Part shown: positions 26,022 through 35,686 of the stretch, piece by piece
How positions within the stretch are numbered: the first letter of the stretch is position 1
Layout of the letters: every line of letters begins with the position of its first letter
Assembly (NCBI GenBank): GCA_038229695.1
Contig: JBBROE010000001.1
Coordinates: 41,204-105,203 of the forward strand
Length of the DNA: 64,000 bases
Source: JACMLD01 sp038229695
GTDB taxonomy: Bacteria; Bacteroidota; Bacteroidia; Chitinophagales; Chitinophagaceae
Direction: 5' to 3'
The notes under the pieces: generated by a model
Told to the model about the DNA's origin: nothing
What the model saw: the letters and a program-made list of their open reading frames with translations, nothing else
Database searches by the model: none
Translations under genes and position numbers: made by a program

Positions 26022-27143
26022 TTATACCCTTACGTAGATCCCCTTTCTGTGCAGGATGTAGCCCGCCATCCAGCAGATAAGCATCCAGCTGATAGCAAAC
26101 AACAGCGCACCGGTATAAGCGCCGGCGAGGCTGAATACGTGCAGGTACAGCCAGCCGCCCAGTGGCCGGTTACCGACGGGGATCATATAGAGCAGCGTCG
26201 CGCCCAGTTCGCTCAGCAGGTAAATAAAAAGCGGGTTACGCCCGAACACCTGGAAGAATGGTGTCCAGCTCACAAATTTTCGGAACTCGGTGAGGTAGAT
26301 AACCGTACCCAGGATGATGCAGTCCATCCCGGACGTGTAGAGCACAAAAGAACCCGTCCATAATTTTTTATTGATGGGTAAAAAGAAGTTCCAGCACCAC
26401 GCCACGAAGATTAGCCCGGCCCCGGCCAGCAGCAGCTTACTCAGGCCTTCATAGCTTCTCCCCTTCCGCTGTACGTATTCCCCGGCCAGGAAACCTGCCA
26501 CCACGTTGGCGAAAGCAGCCAGTGTGCCAAGCCAGCCTTCTGGGTCGAAGCCAATACCCTCACCATGGTAGAGGTGGGCATCGCCCATCAGCCATTTATC
26601 GAGGAAAATTCCTGCGTTGCCGGTCATAGTGAGTTCGCTGCCGGGTACACCAAACTGCATCAGCAGCACCCAGTATAGTAACAGGGATGCCATGGCGATG
26701 ATGGCTACCGTGCGGGGTTTGAGGTAATAGAAGAGCAGGGCGCTGATACCGTAGCAAAGGGCAATGCGCTGTAATACGCCCATGATCCGGGTCTGCGTGA
26801 TGGGGAACGGCAGGATATGGTGAAACCTGTCCAGTTTGAAAAAAGGGAACCAGTACATCAGGTATCCGAGCAGGAAAATGAGCAGCGTACGTTTGATGAT
26901 TTTCCAGAGTACTTCGCTTTGCGACTTATTTTGCCAGGACGGCATCACGAAGCTCATCGCATTGCCCACGGCGAAAAGAAAGGAAGGGAAAACAAGGTCG
27001 GTCGGTGTAAAGCCATGCCAGGCAGCGTGCTGGAGTGGTGAAAAAGTGGTGGCGCCATTGCCCGTGGTATTTACAATGATCATAAAACAGACGGTGAGGC
27101 CCCTGAATACATCGAGTGCAGGAAATCGTTGAGCAGTTCCCAT
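26022..27143 (-). CDS. HGSNAT/NagX-like membrane acyltransferase
   Basis: A 373-residue polytopic membrane protein of the COG4299 family, related to heparan-alpha-glucosaminide N-acetyltransferase and bacterial NagX. The N-terminal signature RFPALDVFRGLTVCFMIIVN and the following HAAWHGFTPTDLVFPSFLF contain the conserved Asp, Arg and catalytic-type His (in WHGF). About ten TM segments follow with GVLQRIALCYGISALLF and FDPEGWLGT. The likely reaction is acetyl transfer across the membrane to amino-sugars, probably in glycan salvage; this follows from the family, not from context. The ATG at 27143 starts the conserved motif. Confidence 0.88.
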   Translation of the reverse strand: MGTAQRFPALDVFRGLTVCFMIIVNTTGNGATTFSPLQHAAWHGFTPTDLVFPSFLFAVGNAMSFVMPSWQNKSQSEVLWKIIKRTLLIFLLGYLMYWFPFFKLDRFHHILPFPITQTRIMGVLQRIALCYGISALLFYYLKPRTVAIIAMASLLLYWVLLMQFGVPGSELTMTGNAGIFLDKWLMGDAHLYHGEGIGFDPEGWLGTLAAFANVVAGFLAGEYVQRKGRSYEGLSKLLLAGAGLIFVAWCWNFFLPINKKLWTGSFVLYTSGMDCIILGTVIYLTEFRKFVSWTPFFQVFGRNPLFIYLLSELGATLLYMIPVGNRPLGGWLYLHVFSLAGAYTGALLFAISWMLICWMAGYILHRKGIYVRV

Positions 27144-27274
27144 GGTATTGATTTTAAGTTCCGCGATAATTCACCGAATGTAGCCATTATACGGTCGTAG
27201 TGTATGCACGGTTGCTACTTTATGCGCCGAAAGGAGCATGCCGATAACACTGTAACTTGGCAAAAATTTCCAGT

Positions 27275-28273
27275 ATGAAAAAGACCTGGCTGCTCCTGGT
27301 TCCGTTCGCGCTCTGGCTGCTTTACCTGGCTGGCCCCAGCCCTGCAACGCCCCGATACGATAAAATGATGCCGGTGGTACCGGCTGCCCCTGCGGCGCTG
27401 GAAACTTATATCCGTACCAACGAGGCACGGCATAAACTGAAGCCGGATAATGAAGCCCGGATTGTCTGGGCAAACGACAGCACGCATATCAAAACAGCCT
27501 ATGCGATCGTTTACCTCCATGGTTTCTCCGCTTCCCAGGAAGAGGGCAATCCGGTGCACCGGAACATGGCCTCGCTTTTCGGCTGCAATCTTTACCTGTC
27601 GCGGCTGGCAGAGCATGGTATCGACACCACCGAACCCATGATGAACCTGACGGCGGAAAACAACTGGGCGTCGGCAAAGGAGGCACTGGCAATCGGCGAA
27701 CAGCTGGGCAACAAAGTGATCCTGATGGGTACATCAACCGGGGGCACCAATGCACTGCAGCTTGCCGCTGCTTATCCCGGTCATGTGTATGCGCTGATCC
27801 TGATGTCGCCTAATATAGCCATCAACAATGATAAGGCCTACCTGCTGAACAATCACTGGGGAACAAAAATTGCGGAATGGGTAACGGGTAACGACCACAA
27901 CGTGTCAGCAGATACCGGCCGGCTGTACCGGCAATACTGGTATTACCGCTACCCGTTCCATGGTACGGCGGCGCTGGAAGAAATACTGGAAACCAGCATG
28001 ACCAAAGAAACATTTGAAAGGGTGCGTCAGCCGGTGCTGCTGCTGTATTACTATAAAGATGCCGCTCACCAGGATCCGGTCATCAGTGTTCCTGCAGCCT
28101 TAAAGATGTTTGATGAACTGGGCACACCGGTTGCACTCAAACGCAAACAGGCGATTCCGGGTGCAGGTAACCACGTGATAGGTTCATCGCTCCGGTCCCA
28201 TGATGTGCCGGGCGTGGAAAAGGCAGTTGCTTCATTTATGTACAGTGTATTGCATATGACGCCGGCTCGCTGA
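27275..28273 (+). CDS. Alpha/beta hydrolase (membrane-anchored)
   Basis: A 332-residue serine hydrolase with an N-terminal hydrophobic anchor or signal (KKTWLLLVPFALWLLYLAG). The strand-turn YLHGFSASQEEGNP provides the oxyanion region. The nucleophile elbow is GTSTGG (G-x-S-x-G, about residue 155). The Asp lies in KDAAHQDPVIS and the His in PGAGNHVIGS. Its fold is closest to the carboxylesterase/monoglyceride lipase group, but the substrate cannot be read. The ATG at 27275 is chosen over an upstream in-frame start at 27257. It converges with the T9SS esterase and shares its terminator. Confidence 0.85.
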   Translation: MKKTWLLLVPFALWLLYLAGPSPATPRYDKMMPVVPAAPAALETYIRTNEARHKLKPDNEARIVWANDSTHIKTAYAIVYLHGFSASQEEGNPVHRNMASLFGCNLYLSRLAEHGIDTTEPMMNLTAENNWASAKEALAIGEQLGNKVILMGTSTGGTNALQLAAAYPGHVYALILMSPNIAINNDKAYLLNNHWGTKIAEWVTGNDHNVSADTGRLYRQYWYYRYPFHGTAALEEILETSMTKETFERVRQPVLLLYYYKDAAHQDPVISVPAALKMFDELGTPVALKRKQAIPGAGNHVIGSSLRSHDVPGVEKAVASFMYSVLHMTPAR

Positions 28274-28290
28274 TTCCGGCTGTCCATAAA

Positions 28291-28323
28291 AAAACCCCCG
28301 GGGAAAAATCCCGGGGGTTTTTT
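28291..28323. terminator. Strong bidirectional intrinsic terminator
   Basis: CCCCCGGG (28295-28302) pairs with CCCGGGGG (28310-28317), flanked by an A-run on the left and a T-run on the right, so it works for both convergent genes (alpha/beta hydrolase on plus, T9SS esterase on minus). Confidence 0.88.
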
Positions 28324-28337
28324 ATTGTCCACTGTAA

Positions 28338-31300
28338 TTAACGCGATCTGATGAATTTCCTTGTAATCACTTCATCGGTCAGTTGTACCCTTACCAGGTA
28401 AATACCCGGCGGAACGATGGAGATATTGATGTTTACAAGGTTGTTACCGGCATTGAGGCTGACGTTCTGGTGAGCAACCACTTTTCCATCGGCGCTCATC
28501 ACTTCAATATCAGTTCGGGTAGCCTGCTGCAGCGAAACCGCGAGTACCATATTGGAGCCCACTACCGGGTTAGGTCTTACCTGCACATCCGTGGTCGCCG
28601 GGATCTTGACAGATTTCAATACGCTGTACTCAGTACGCCCGTCTTTGTCAAGCCTGCGGATGCGGTAGAAATGGGTGCCCGGTGCAAGGCCTGTATGGAT
28701 AAAGCTGTAATTGTTTTCTCCGGAGAAATTATTGGCATTTACACTGCCAACGGCGGAAAAGGTTACCCCGTTGAATGAATGTTCCACAACATATTTATCA
28801 ACGTTAACCTCGTCAGCTGTCTTCCATTTCAGGAGGGCGTTGTTGCCCGAAGCATCTGCGGTGAAGCCGAGCCATACGGCCGGAAGAGCACTGTTGACAT
28901 TGTTGGTGATAACCGTAAAGGCTGCCCCATCGGGTAAGGTGGCACCCGTGAATGTGATTTTCTTGCCGGAAGCCGATGTGGCTGCGAAGAAAGCCAGTGT
29001 TCCATTGTAGGTGGTGTCGCCGGTGGGGGAAACCATCAGGAAATAATTGCTGACGGTTGAACCTCCCGACTGGTTGCCCAGGCCGGTGGTGTCAAAACTG
29101 AGTACTACCGGTCCTACCGACCCGGTGTTGGCAACGAGCCAGTTTCTGCCTACGCGGGTGTCGCCCTCAACAAGCGGGTTGCTCTCGCCGGTAACAATCA
29201 CATGCTGTGCCAGCGTAGCGGCACTATTTCCGATGACCAGGAATTGTTTGTTGCTTAGATTAGTAGTGGCAGACAATACGATATTGCCTTTACCGGATTG
29301 CCCGGTACCATCACCGCTTCCGGTGTTCATGCTGTTAGACATCTTCTGCACCAGTGCAGACGCACTGTCCGTGCCGATTCCGAAAACATCATTCTGGAAT
29401 TTAGCACGGGCGGTCCAGAATACGGTGATGCCGTCAGAGGCGGTATAGTTCACCGGTGTGGTGGTATTGCCAAGGGTCGCACCGTATTTCAGGGCGAGAT
29501 AGGATTCAATCCTGTTTTCTTTTCCTGCATCCACGGTGGAGTCGAGCAGGTAGATCACTTCAGCAACCTTACCATCCAGTGTGCTCGCGGCGTTGTCACG
29601 GTTGTAGATACCCACGTTGAAATCGCTGCTGTTCCCGTTGAGGGTGGCGACATGGTTGGTATTGGCCAACACGACCCCGTTTTTCCGGATATCCTGTTTG
29701 TTGCCGCTCGCGGTATTGTTGAGGTTGTCTTTACTGAATGACCACAAGGCTGGCTGGTTGGCCACAATGGCATTATTGGCCGTAGTGATGGCATTAAACC
29801 CGTCACCGGCGTACCAGCGCATTACGCCATTGGGCTGTGCAGAGATACTGAGTTCGCTGCCGGAATACCCTTCGGCAATCAAATACTGAGAGGTGGAAAC
29901 AGTATTAAATTTGGCCACTGCATAGATGTGTGCCGCATTGTGAACAGCGGTACCGGCAAAGCCAAGTCTTACCTGGTTGAAATCCTTGGTGCTGCCGGGC
30001 AGGTAAGAAACAACCGGGTTGAAGTTGATATTGTCTGCGGCGTTGTTTTTCAGCGTAGGCTGCCACAGCGTGCTGTCCTGCACCAGGGAGTAACCATTAA
30101 AATCTTTATTGGACCAGACTGCTACCGGGCTGCCATCGGTACCGGGTACTTCGTTGGCTTTCACCCATAGTGTAGTATTGCCAAACGTGCCGCCGGGAGA
30201 AGGCTGTGGCGTATATTTCACCAGCGTAACCTGGTCGATGGCGAAATCATTGCCTGCACCGTTGACGGTACTGTCTACCAGTGCCGGCTGGAAGCTGGTG
30301 TTTGACCCGGAATTCCAGATATAGCTGAACTTCTGCCAGCTCACATTGCCCGCCTGGTTCGCCTGAACCGGGATGGATGTCAGCGGCTGATCATTAATCA
30401 GCGGAACAATAGTAGCCGGGGCAAAAGGCAACCCATCGATATTGATGCGGTGGGTGGCCTGGTTAGCCAGGTAGAAACTGAAGATGTAATTGGTGTTGGG
30501 CGTTACGGTAATGGGGTTATTCTGCCGCCAGATCTGGTCTCCCTTGTGGTAGGTACAGGTGGTAGTCACCCCGTTGATGGTATAATTAACGCTGGTGTTG
30601 TGTAAGAGAAAGCGGCCGCCCTGGTTGCCGGTGGCATCCTGGGAAAATAATTCAGTAGCATCCACAAAAGAACCATTCAGGCAATTCGTATTCTGGAAAT
30701 TGTATACAGAGGTGGTGCTGTTGGCGCCAAACACGGAATAGAAGGGCGGGGGGGTGGTTTCGAAGCCTTCTGAGAACACGGTATCCAGGCTGCAGGCTTT
30801 CACGCTGATAACAACCGGGCTGGGTGTCCAGTCGGACCAGTTATCGCCGGCGTTTCTTTTGAAATGCACACGGTAAGTTCCGGCCTGGGTGGCTGTGTAG
30901 CTGTACGTTGTAGCTCCGGGAATTGAAGCAAACCCGCCGCCGTTATCCAATTGCCATTCATAGGCAGCGAACCCCGGGGTAAGTTCCATTTTTGAACTTA
31001 CGGGCTGACCTGTACAATATTGGGTCTTATGAAAGTACACCAGCGGCTGTGCCTTGTGGGCTGCATTCCACCGCGTAATCATGATAAGCCGGTTAAAAAT
31101 ATCCAACCGGTTCCATTGGGTATCCCAAACCTGGTGCTGGAGGGTAGGATAAAAGCTGAAATACATATCGCCGCCTTTGCCTTCAAAGTCATCCCTGAAG
31201 TTGAAGACGTTCGACGGGTAAGGATTAACGTCCATACCACCTGCCGCAACCCAAATTGGCACCTGGATAAAACTGGAGGTGTTACCCACCAGGCTTTGCA

Positions 31301-31964
31301 CCTGCTCGGGGCAGGAGGTAACTGTTGCTGCTATGCGCTGAGGGTAAAACTGGGCATAATGCAGTGATCCTATACCACCGGCCGAAAGCCCCATCGTTAC
31401 CACGCGGTCGGGATCGAGGCCATTATACTGCTGTAATTTATCCAGGATGGCATTGATCGGGGTAATGGTGTTTACATCCCATTCCGCCCCGTTTGAATAC
31501 AGCTGCGGGAAAAGGATAAAACCATTGAAATAGCCGGCATCGATATAGTCGGAAAAATCTTTGGCGCCCCAGTACAACTGGTCCTGATTTTCACGGTCTG
31601 CCCCGTTTAGATTGTAATAATTGGTTGCACTCGCCGCTTCTCCTGCGCCATGAAGAAAGATGATACAGGGATACTTATTGGCGGGATTGTAATTATTGGG
31701 AAACCGCAGTCGGAAAGAGAGATTGCCAATCCGGTAGCTCTTAAATTTCAGGTTGGTGGCAGTCGGGATCCTGTTTTTTTGTTTCGGATCATGCACCCAC
31801 TTCTGGATACTGCCGGCGCCTCCCGGGATAGGATTGGTCAGGCTTCCCAATGCAGCCGTGGAATCAAATACGTAATCCCCGTCCGTCGGGGTCATTACGT
31901 CCTGGGCTTGAGACCGGACCGAAATGAATACAATGGATAAAACAATGAGTAAACGCTGGTACAT
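28338..31964 (-). CDS. Secreted multidomain esterase with T9SS C-terminal sorting domain
   Basis: A 1,208-residue exported protein. The signal peptide is residues 1-21 (ISVRSQAQ). An N-terminal esterase domain (about 70-300) of the PHB depolymerase/feruloyl esterase-like alpha/beta type has the core PCIIFLHGAGE and the nucleophile elbow GLSAGG; the Asp/His partners are probably GGMDV and QHQVWDT. A beta-rich Ig-like segment follows (FHKTQYCTGQPV). A carbohydrate-binding-like region comes next, then a concanavalin-type/DUF8202 domain (LWVKANEVPGTDGSPV, WSNKDFNGYSLVQDS). The C-terminal 80 residues (VRPNPVVGSNMVL... PPGIYLVRV...RKFIRSR) are a T9SS type A sorting domain. It probably acts on polymeric esters outside the cell; the substrate is unknown. 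Confidence 0.82.
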   Translation of the reverse strand: MYQRLLIVLSIVFISVRSQAQDVMTPTDGDYVFDSTAALGSLTNPIPGGAGSIQKWVHDPKQKNRIPTATNLKFKSYRIGNLSFRLRFPNNYNPANKYPCIIFLHGAGEAASATNYYNLNGADRENQDQLYWGAKDFSDYIDAGYFNGFILFPQLYSNGAEWDVNTITPINAILDKLQQYNGLDPDRVVTMGLSAGGIGSLHYAQFYPQRIAATVTSCPEQVQSLVGNTSSFIQVPIWVAAGGMDVNPYPSNVFNFRDDFEGKGGDMYFSFYPTLQHQVWDTQWNRLDIFNRLIMITRWNAAHKAQPLVYFHKTQYCTGQPVSSKMELTPGFAAYEWQLDNGGGFASIPGATTYSYTATQAGTYRVHFKRNAGDNWSDWTPSPVVISVKACSLDTVFSEGFETTPPPFYSVFGANSTTSVYNFQNTNCLNGSFVDATELFSQDATGNQGGRFLLHNTSVNYTINGVTTTCTYHKGDQIWRQNNPITVTPNTNYIFSFYLANQATHRINIDGLPFAPATIVPLINDQPLTSIPVQANQAGNVSWQKFSYIWNSGSNTSFQPALVDSTVNGAGNDFAIDQVTLVKYTPQPSPGGTFGNTTLWVKANEVPGTDGSPVAVWSNKDFNGYSLVQDSTLWQPTLKNNAADNINFNPVVSYLPGSTKDFNQVRLGFAGTAVHNAAHIYAVAKFNTVSTSQYLIAEGYSGSELSISAQPNGVMRWYAGDGFNAITTANNAIVANQPALWSFSKDNLNNTASGNKQDIRKNGVVLANTNHVATLNGNSSDFNVGIYNRDNAASTLDGKVAEVIYLLDSTVDAGKENRIESYLALKYGATLGNTTTPVNYTASDGITVFWTARAKFQNDVFGIGTDSASALVQKMSNSMNTGSGDGTGQSGKGNIVLSATTNLSNKQFLVIGNSAATLAQHVIVTGESNPLVEGDTRVGRNWLVANTGSVGPVVLSFDTTGLGNQSGGSTVSNYFLMVSPTGDTTYNGTLAFFAATSASGKKITFTGATLPDGAAFTVITNNVNSALPAVWLGFTADASGNNALLKWKTADEVNVDKYVVEHSFNGVTFSAVGSVNANNFSGENNYSFIHTGLAPGTHFYRIRRLDKDGRTEYSVLKSVKIPATTDVQVRPNPVVGSNMVLAVSLQQATRTDIEVMSADGKVVAHQNVSLNAGNNLVNINISIVPPGIYLVRVQLTDEVITRKFIRSR

Positions 31965-32385
31965 AAATGTTGTTTCTTTTAATAATTACAGTGTAAAAGG
32001 ACGGTGTTCCGAAGGATGGGATGGAATTAAAAAAAAGAAACCAGCTTTTATGAGGATATTAAAGGAAAGGGCTCTTCCGGTTGAAGATTATTCAGAATCA
32101 GTTCTTTATAGCCCCAGGCAAAACAGGAATTCTGAACGTCAGGAAAGTAAAGCTATAAATAAAAACCTAAGATCAAAAGCATTTCTCAACAATTTTACCC
32201 CAGATAAACGATTTACAGCAGTAAAGCGTTGGGTGATATGCCATAATTATCCGGGCCCCTTGTTTTATAGGGAGAAATGGCATGGCAGGCCAGGGTTCCC
32301 GGACAGGTCGTACTTTTGATCCCCAGTTGCTGCCCAGCCTGCTTGCCGGCCGGCGCGGAAGCAACAGGCAAATAAAGAAAGGACC
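31965..32385. other. 421-bp intergenic region
   Basis: This lies between the divergent esterase (minus) and lipid kinase (plus) genes. I see no gene. A continuous plus-strand frame across 31924-32319 has no conserved features and begins inside the esterase coding sequence. The only regulatory candidate is the -7 box at 32311-32318. Confidence 0.6.
32311..32318 (+). promoter_or_regulatory. -7 promoter box of the lipid kinase gene
   Basis: TACTTTTG, a full TAnnTTTG match, 67 bases before the ATG. No convincing -33 at the proper spacing. Confidence 0.4.
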
Positions 32386-33300
32386 ATGGCAAACCGCAAA
32401 TTTGTGTTTCTGATTAACCCGGTGGCAGGGACCAGTTCCAAAAAGACCCTTCCCGGTCTCATCGCATCGATGGCTGGGGCCTATAGCATACCTTTTAGCA
32501 TTTTGCCTACCGTGGAAAGCGGCGATTATCATTTTGTAAAGCAGCAGATTAGAGAAAACGGCGTAAGCGACGTCATTATCTGCGGCGGCGATGGCACCAT
32601 CAATACCGTCGTACAGTCCCTGCGGCATACCGGGGTGAACTTTGGCATTGTACCCCTGGGATCGGGGAACGGGCTAGCGCTGTCTGCCGGCATTCCCCTG
32701 CAGTCTGCCAGGGCACTCCGGGTGGCGTTTAACGGCGAAGCGGCGTTGGTAGATGGCTTTCACATCAATCATTCTTTTGCCTGTATGTTGTGCGGGCTGG
32801 GTTTCGATGCGCAGGTTGCCCATGATTTTGCCAAACAGGAGAGCCGAGGTTTGCTGACCTATGCAGGACAGTCTCTCAAAAATTATTTCAGGGCGAAACC
32901 TTATCCATTCTCGGTAGACCTCGGCAAAACGCATTTTTCCACGGAGGCGTATTTTATCAGTATCGCCAACAGTAACCAGTTTGGCAACCGCATTACTATT
33001 GCTCCAAAGGCCAGCCTTACAGATGGCTTACTGGATATTGTGGTCGTCCGAAAGATGAACAAGGCGAAACTGCCTTTTTCGCTGCTGCATCAAATCGCGG
33101 GGGGCAATCCTGTTTCAAGTCCTGATTCCCTTGCCCGATCGGGTATCATCTATCTGCAGGCCGACCAGTTCACGATCAGCAATCCTGCCCTGGCACCCCT
33201 GCATATTGATGGGGATCCTGGTGAAACGGAGGCGGAATTCCGAATAAAAGTGATCCCCGCCTGCTTCCGCCTGATACAGCCCCGGGTGAAAGGAAGCTGA
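32386..33300 (+). CDS. Diacylglycerol/lipid kinase family protein (DagK/YegS-like)
   Basis: A 304-residue soluble kinase of the DGKc family. The N-terminal FLINPVAGTSSKK is the conserved NPxxG strand. The ATP-binding signature GGDGTINTVVQSL (about residues 66-78) with GIVPLGSGNGLA (near 88-99) is intact. The C-terminal beta-sandwich includes LDIVVVRK and the LHIDGDPGE segment (usual D-G-E for metal/phosphate contacts). It has the standard length. Substrate lipid (diacylglycerol, phosphatidylglycerol or sphingoid base) cannot be assigned. It converges with the patatin gene (35 bases), both lipid enzymes. Confidence 0.88.
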   Translation: MANRKFVFLINPVAGTSSKKTLPGLIASMAGAYSIPFSILPTVESGDYHFVKQQIRENGVSDVIICGGDGTINTVVQSLRHTGVNFGIVPLGSGNGLALSAGIPLQSARALRVAFNGEAALVDGFHINHSFACMLCGLGFDAQVAHDFAKQESRGLLTYAGQSLKNYFRAKPYPFSVDLGKTHFSTEAYFISIANSNQFGNRITIAPKASLTDGLLDIVVVRKMNKAKLPFSLLHQIAGGNPVSSPDSLARSGIIYLQADQFTISNPALAPLHIDGDPGETEAEFRIKVIPACFRLIQPRVKGS

Positions 33301-33335
33301 AACTGGCTATCCGCAAGGCTCCGACCCCGCCATCT

Positions 33336-35603
33336 TTATTTCCTGGCGAGGGGCTTCCGGCCGGAAAGGCTGTCGGGTGCCGGCAGAAACCCGGAGAACC
33401 CGTTAAAGCTGCGGGTATTATTATCATTGTCCAGTGCTTCCCGGATATTTAACTTCTCCCGCTGGGTAAGGTGGAAATTCAGGGCGGCCTTGGCATCAGC
33501 GGTCCTGGCTTCATACTGGAAGGAGATGCGGTACAGGTTGTTATCCATGATTTCGGAGGTCAGCCCGAACGTATTGTCCTGGTTATATTCCTGCATTTTG
33601 TACCAGTTGTATTGCAGCAGCAGGAGCGGCTTGGTAACCAGTTCCGAAATATCTTCCGATTCGAAGGGGTCATCCCATCCGCCCGACTTCCGGTCGCGAA
33701 TCTGCAATACCACAACACCCGCGGTATTTTTCTTCATCCAGTCGCTGAACACGTCAATAAAACGAAGGGCGGTTTCGGGGCCGTAATTATCGCGGAGACC
33801 GGCATCCATCACATCAATTACCGGAACCGAGGGCAGCCATACATTCGGTAATACATAGGGAAAGGTGGCATTCATCCGGAGCGCCGTGAGCAGCCGCATG
33901 TTCATGGGACTTTGCCTTGCGAAAAGCGCTGAAAAGTCGACCTCGTCCGGATCCGGCGCCTGGCTGCGTGTGGAATCATAATACGGCAACATCAGAAAGC
34001 TGAGTGGCTGGGTGCCGATAACCATCTTACGGCCATCGCGGGTGATGACTGCGTTAAAGAGCATCATTGGGGTCTTCGCGTTTTTTTCGTCCCTGGCAAG
34101 GTCTTTCAGCTGGCGATCCAGCAGGCCCCGGGTGTTTTCATTTAATTTCTCCTCGAATGCATACCCCCTGTCTTTGATATAATAATTGTTGCCGATCTTG
34201 AATTTTTGGGCGGGTGCGGCCATATCCCTGGCAACAAAAGAAGAAAAGGTGGGGTTCAGGAGATCTTTGGAAATGTCATCCACGTAACGGTCGCTGTACA
34301 GGTAAAGGTTTTTGCCGGCCGCTTTTTCGCGGGCCAGTTCACGGTAGTAAGCGGCGCCGAGCATACCGCCGGAGGCGCCTGTGATAAGAAAGGTTTTATC
34401 CATTAGCATGCCCCCGCAAAGGCTGTCCAGCCGCTGGAGTACGCGAAGGGTAAAGGTGGCACTGCGGGTTCCGCCGCCACTTACATTAATGATAAAAAGG
34501 TAGGGCTTGTCCGCGGCTTGTTTCTTCTTCCATCTTTCGAGTATTTGTATCATGTGGCTCTTATCGGCCTGCACCTGCTGGGGCGTACACAGTGTTTTCA
34601 GGCCTTCCCTGCTGTAATCGGCGCGCGGAATATTTTTAGCGTAATTCAAGCCATACGCTTTGTTAGTGGGGTCGATGACCTCGAACCGGTACAGTACATT
34701 GAGGAGCAGGATAAGCAGGAGAAAAAAAGGAACGCTCCAGCTTTGGAGGAAATAGGAGAACGCCCCTGCGACGGCAACCAGGATGGCAAAAAACAGGGTG
34801 ATGCTGGCGGCAGCGGGCAACTGGAAAATATGGTGGTCCAGGAAAAATCCTACGGTGATCAGAAAAATGAAGGCGATGAACACGGATAGTACAGCTGCAA
34901 AATTATGCCGGCTGAAGACCGCGTCAATAAAGAGGCTGCTGTAGTGAGATACATCCCTCACCGGCCTGACGCTGACAGGGGAGTTCAGGTAAGAACTGAC
35001 CTTGATCAGGCGGCTTCCACTGCTGGTGAGTGCCACCTGCGGCCGGTAAACTGTTTTGAATGCCGAACGGTTGTGGATCACGGCAGCTATCCGCTGGTTG
35101 ATGGTTTTGTCGGCCCGGAAAAAGTATAAAAATGAGAACAGAATAATCACGGTAAGGCCCAGCAAAAAGCCACTGATCAGCAAAAATACCTGCCAGTTGG
35201 AATTTAGCTCGCGGTAATGGTTGAAGTAAACCGCTTCACTGAAATAACAAATTAAAAAGAAAAGCGGAATGAGGCTGTTATTGATACAGAACTTCAGGAA
35301 AGGATTGGTGGTGGTGGCGAGAAACTTGAAATGACGGCAGAAGAGGATAAAGGTGGTGATGTTCCAGCTCATGATGAAGACGCCGACCGAAAGGCCGACG
35401 ATACCCGCGCTCAGGGCGTTTACCTTGCCAAGGTATTCCGGGGCAAGGTACAATGAATTTACCCCGTAGGCTTTCATAAAACTCCCCGCGGTGGCGCCAA
35501 ACAGGATCAACCAGAACAGCAGCAGAATTTGAAACTTCTTAAAGTGCAGCAACAGCAGTTGTACAGCAAAAGAATAAAATATGGCCTGTACATACTGTTT
35601 CAT
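33336..35603 (-). CDS. Membrane-bound patatin-like phospholipase family protein
   Basis: A 755-residue protein with about eight TM segments in residues 1-340 followed by a patatin catalytic domain. The oxyanion loop is GGGTRSA near residue 376; the nucleophile is in GASGGMLG (Ser near 409, GxSxG). The dyad Asp is in DAGLRDNYG (near 599; many patatins have DGG or DGA). The domain is long, with an extra helical insertion after the Asp. The likely role is lipid acyl hydrolysis at the inner membrane. The ATG at 35603 gives a sensible N-terminal TM; an upstream in-frame start at 35672 is not needed. It is 83 bases downstream of ctaA on the same strand. Confidence 0.8.
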   Translation of the reverse strand: MKQYVQAIFYSFAVQLLLLHFKKFQILLLFWLILFGATAGSFMKAYGVNSLYLAPEYLGKVNALSAGIVGLSVGVFIMSWNITTFILFCRHFKFLATTTNPFLKFCINNSLIPLFFLICYFSEAVYFNHYRELNSNWQVFLLISGFLLGLTVIILFSFLYFFRADKTINQRIAAVIHNRSAFKTVYRPQVALTSSGSRLIKVSSYLNSPVSVRPVRDVSHYSSLFIDAVFSRHNFAAVLSVFIAFIFLITVGFFLDHHIFQLPAAASITLFFAILVAVAGAFSYFLQSWSVPFFLLLILLLNVLYRFEVIDPTNKAYGLNYAKNIPRADYSREGLKTLCTPQQVQADKSHMIQILERWKKKQAADKPYLFIINVSGGGTRSATFTLRVLQRLDSLCGGMLMDKTFLITGASGGMLGAAYYRELAREKAAGKNLYLYSDRYVDDISKDLLNPTFSSFVARDMAAPAQKFKIGNNYYIKDRGYAFEEKLNENTRGLLDRQLKDLARDEKNAKTPMMLFNAVITRDGRKMVIGTQPLSFLMLPYYDSTRSQAPDPDEVDFSALFARQSPMNMRLLTALRMNATFPYVLPNVWLPSVPVIDVMDAGLRDNYGPETALRFIDVFSDWMKKNTAGVVVLQIRDRKSGGWDDPFESEDISELVTKPLLLLQYNWYKMQEYNQDNTFGLTSEIMDNNLYRISFQYEARTADAKAALNFHLTQREKLNIREALDNDNNTRSFNGFSGFLPAPDSLSGRKPLARK

Positions 35604-35686
35604 GGTGAGCGATGAAAAAGTAAAGTACAAAAATTTGACCGGATATGAAAGTTGGCTGTAGCGCGGCGCCAAAGTTTAACCGTTCA

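Noticed and set aside
31924..32319. Plus-strand frame of 131 codons upstream of the lipid kinase
   Set aside because: Overlaps the esterase start, highly basic and low in hydrophobic periodicity, and contains the kinase promoter box.
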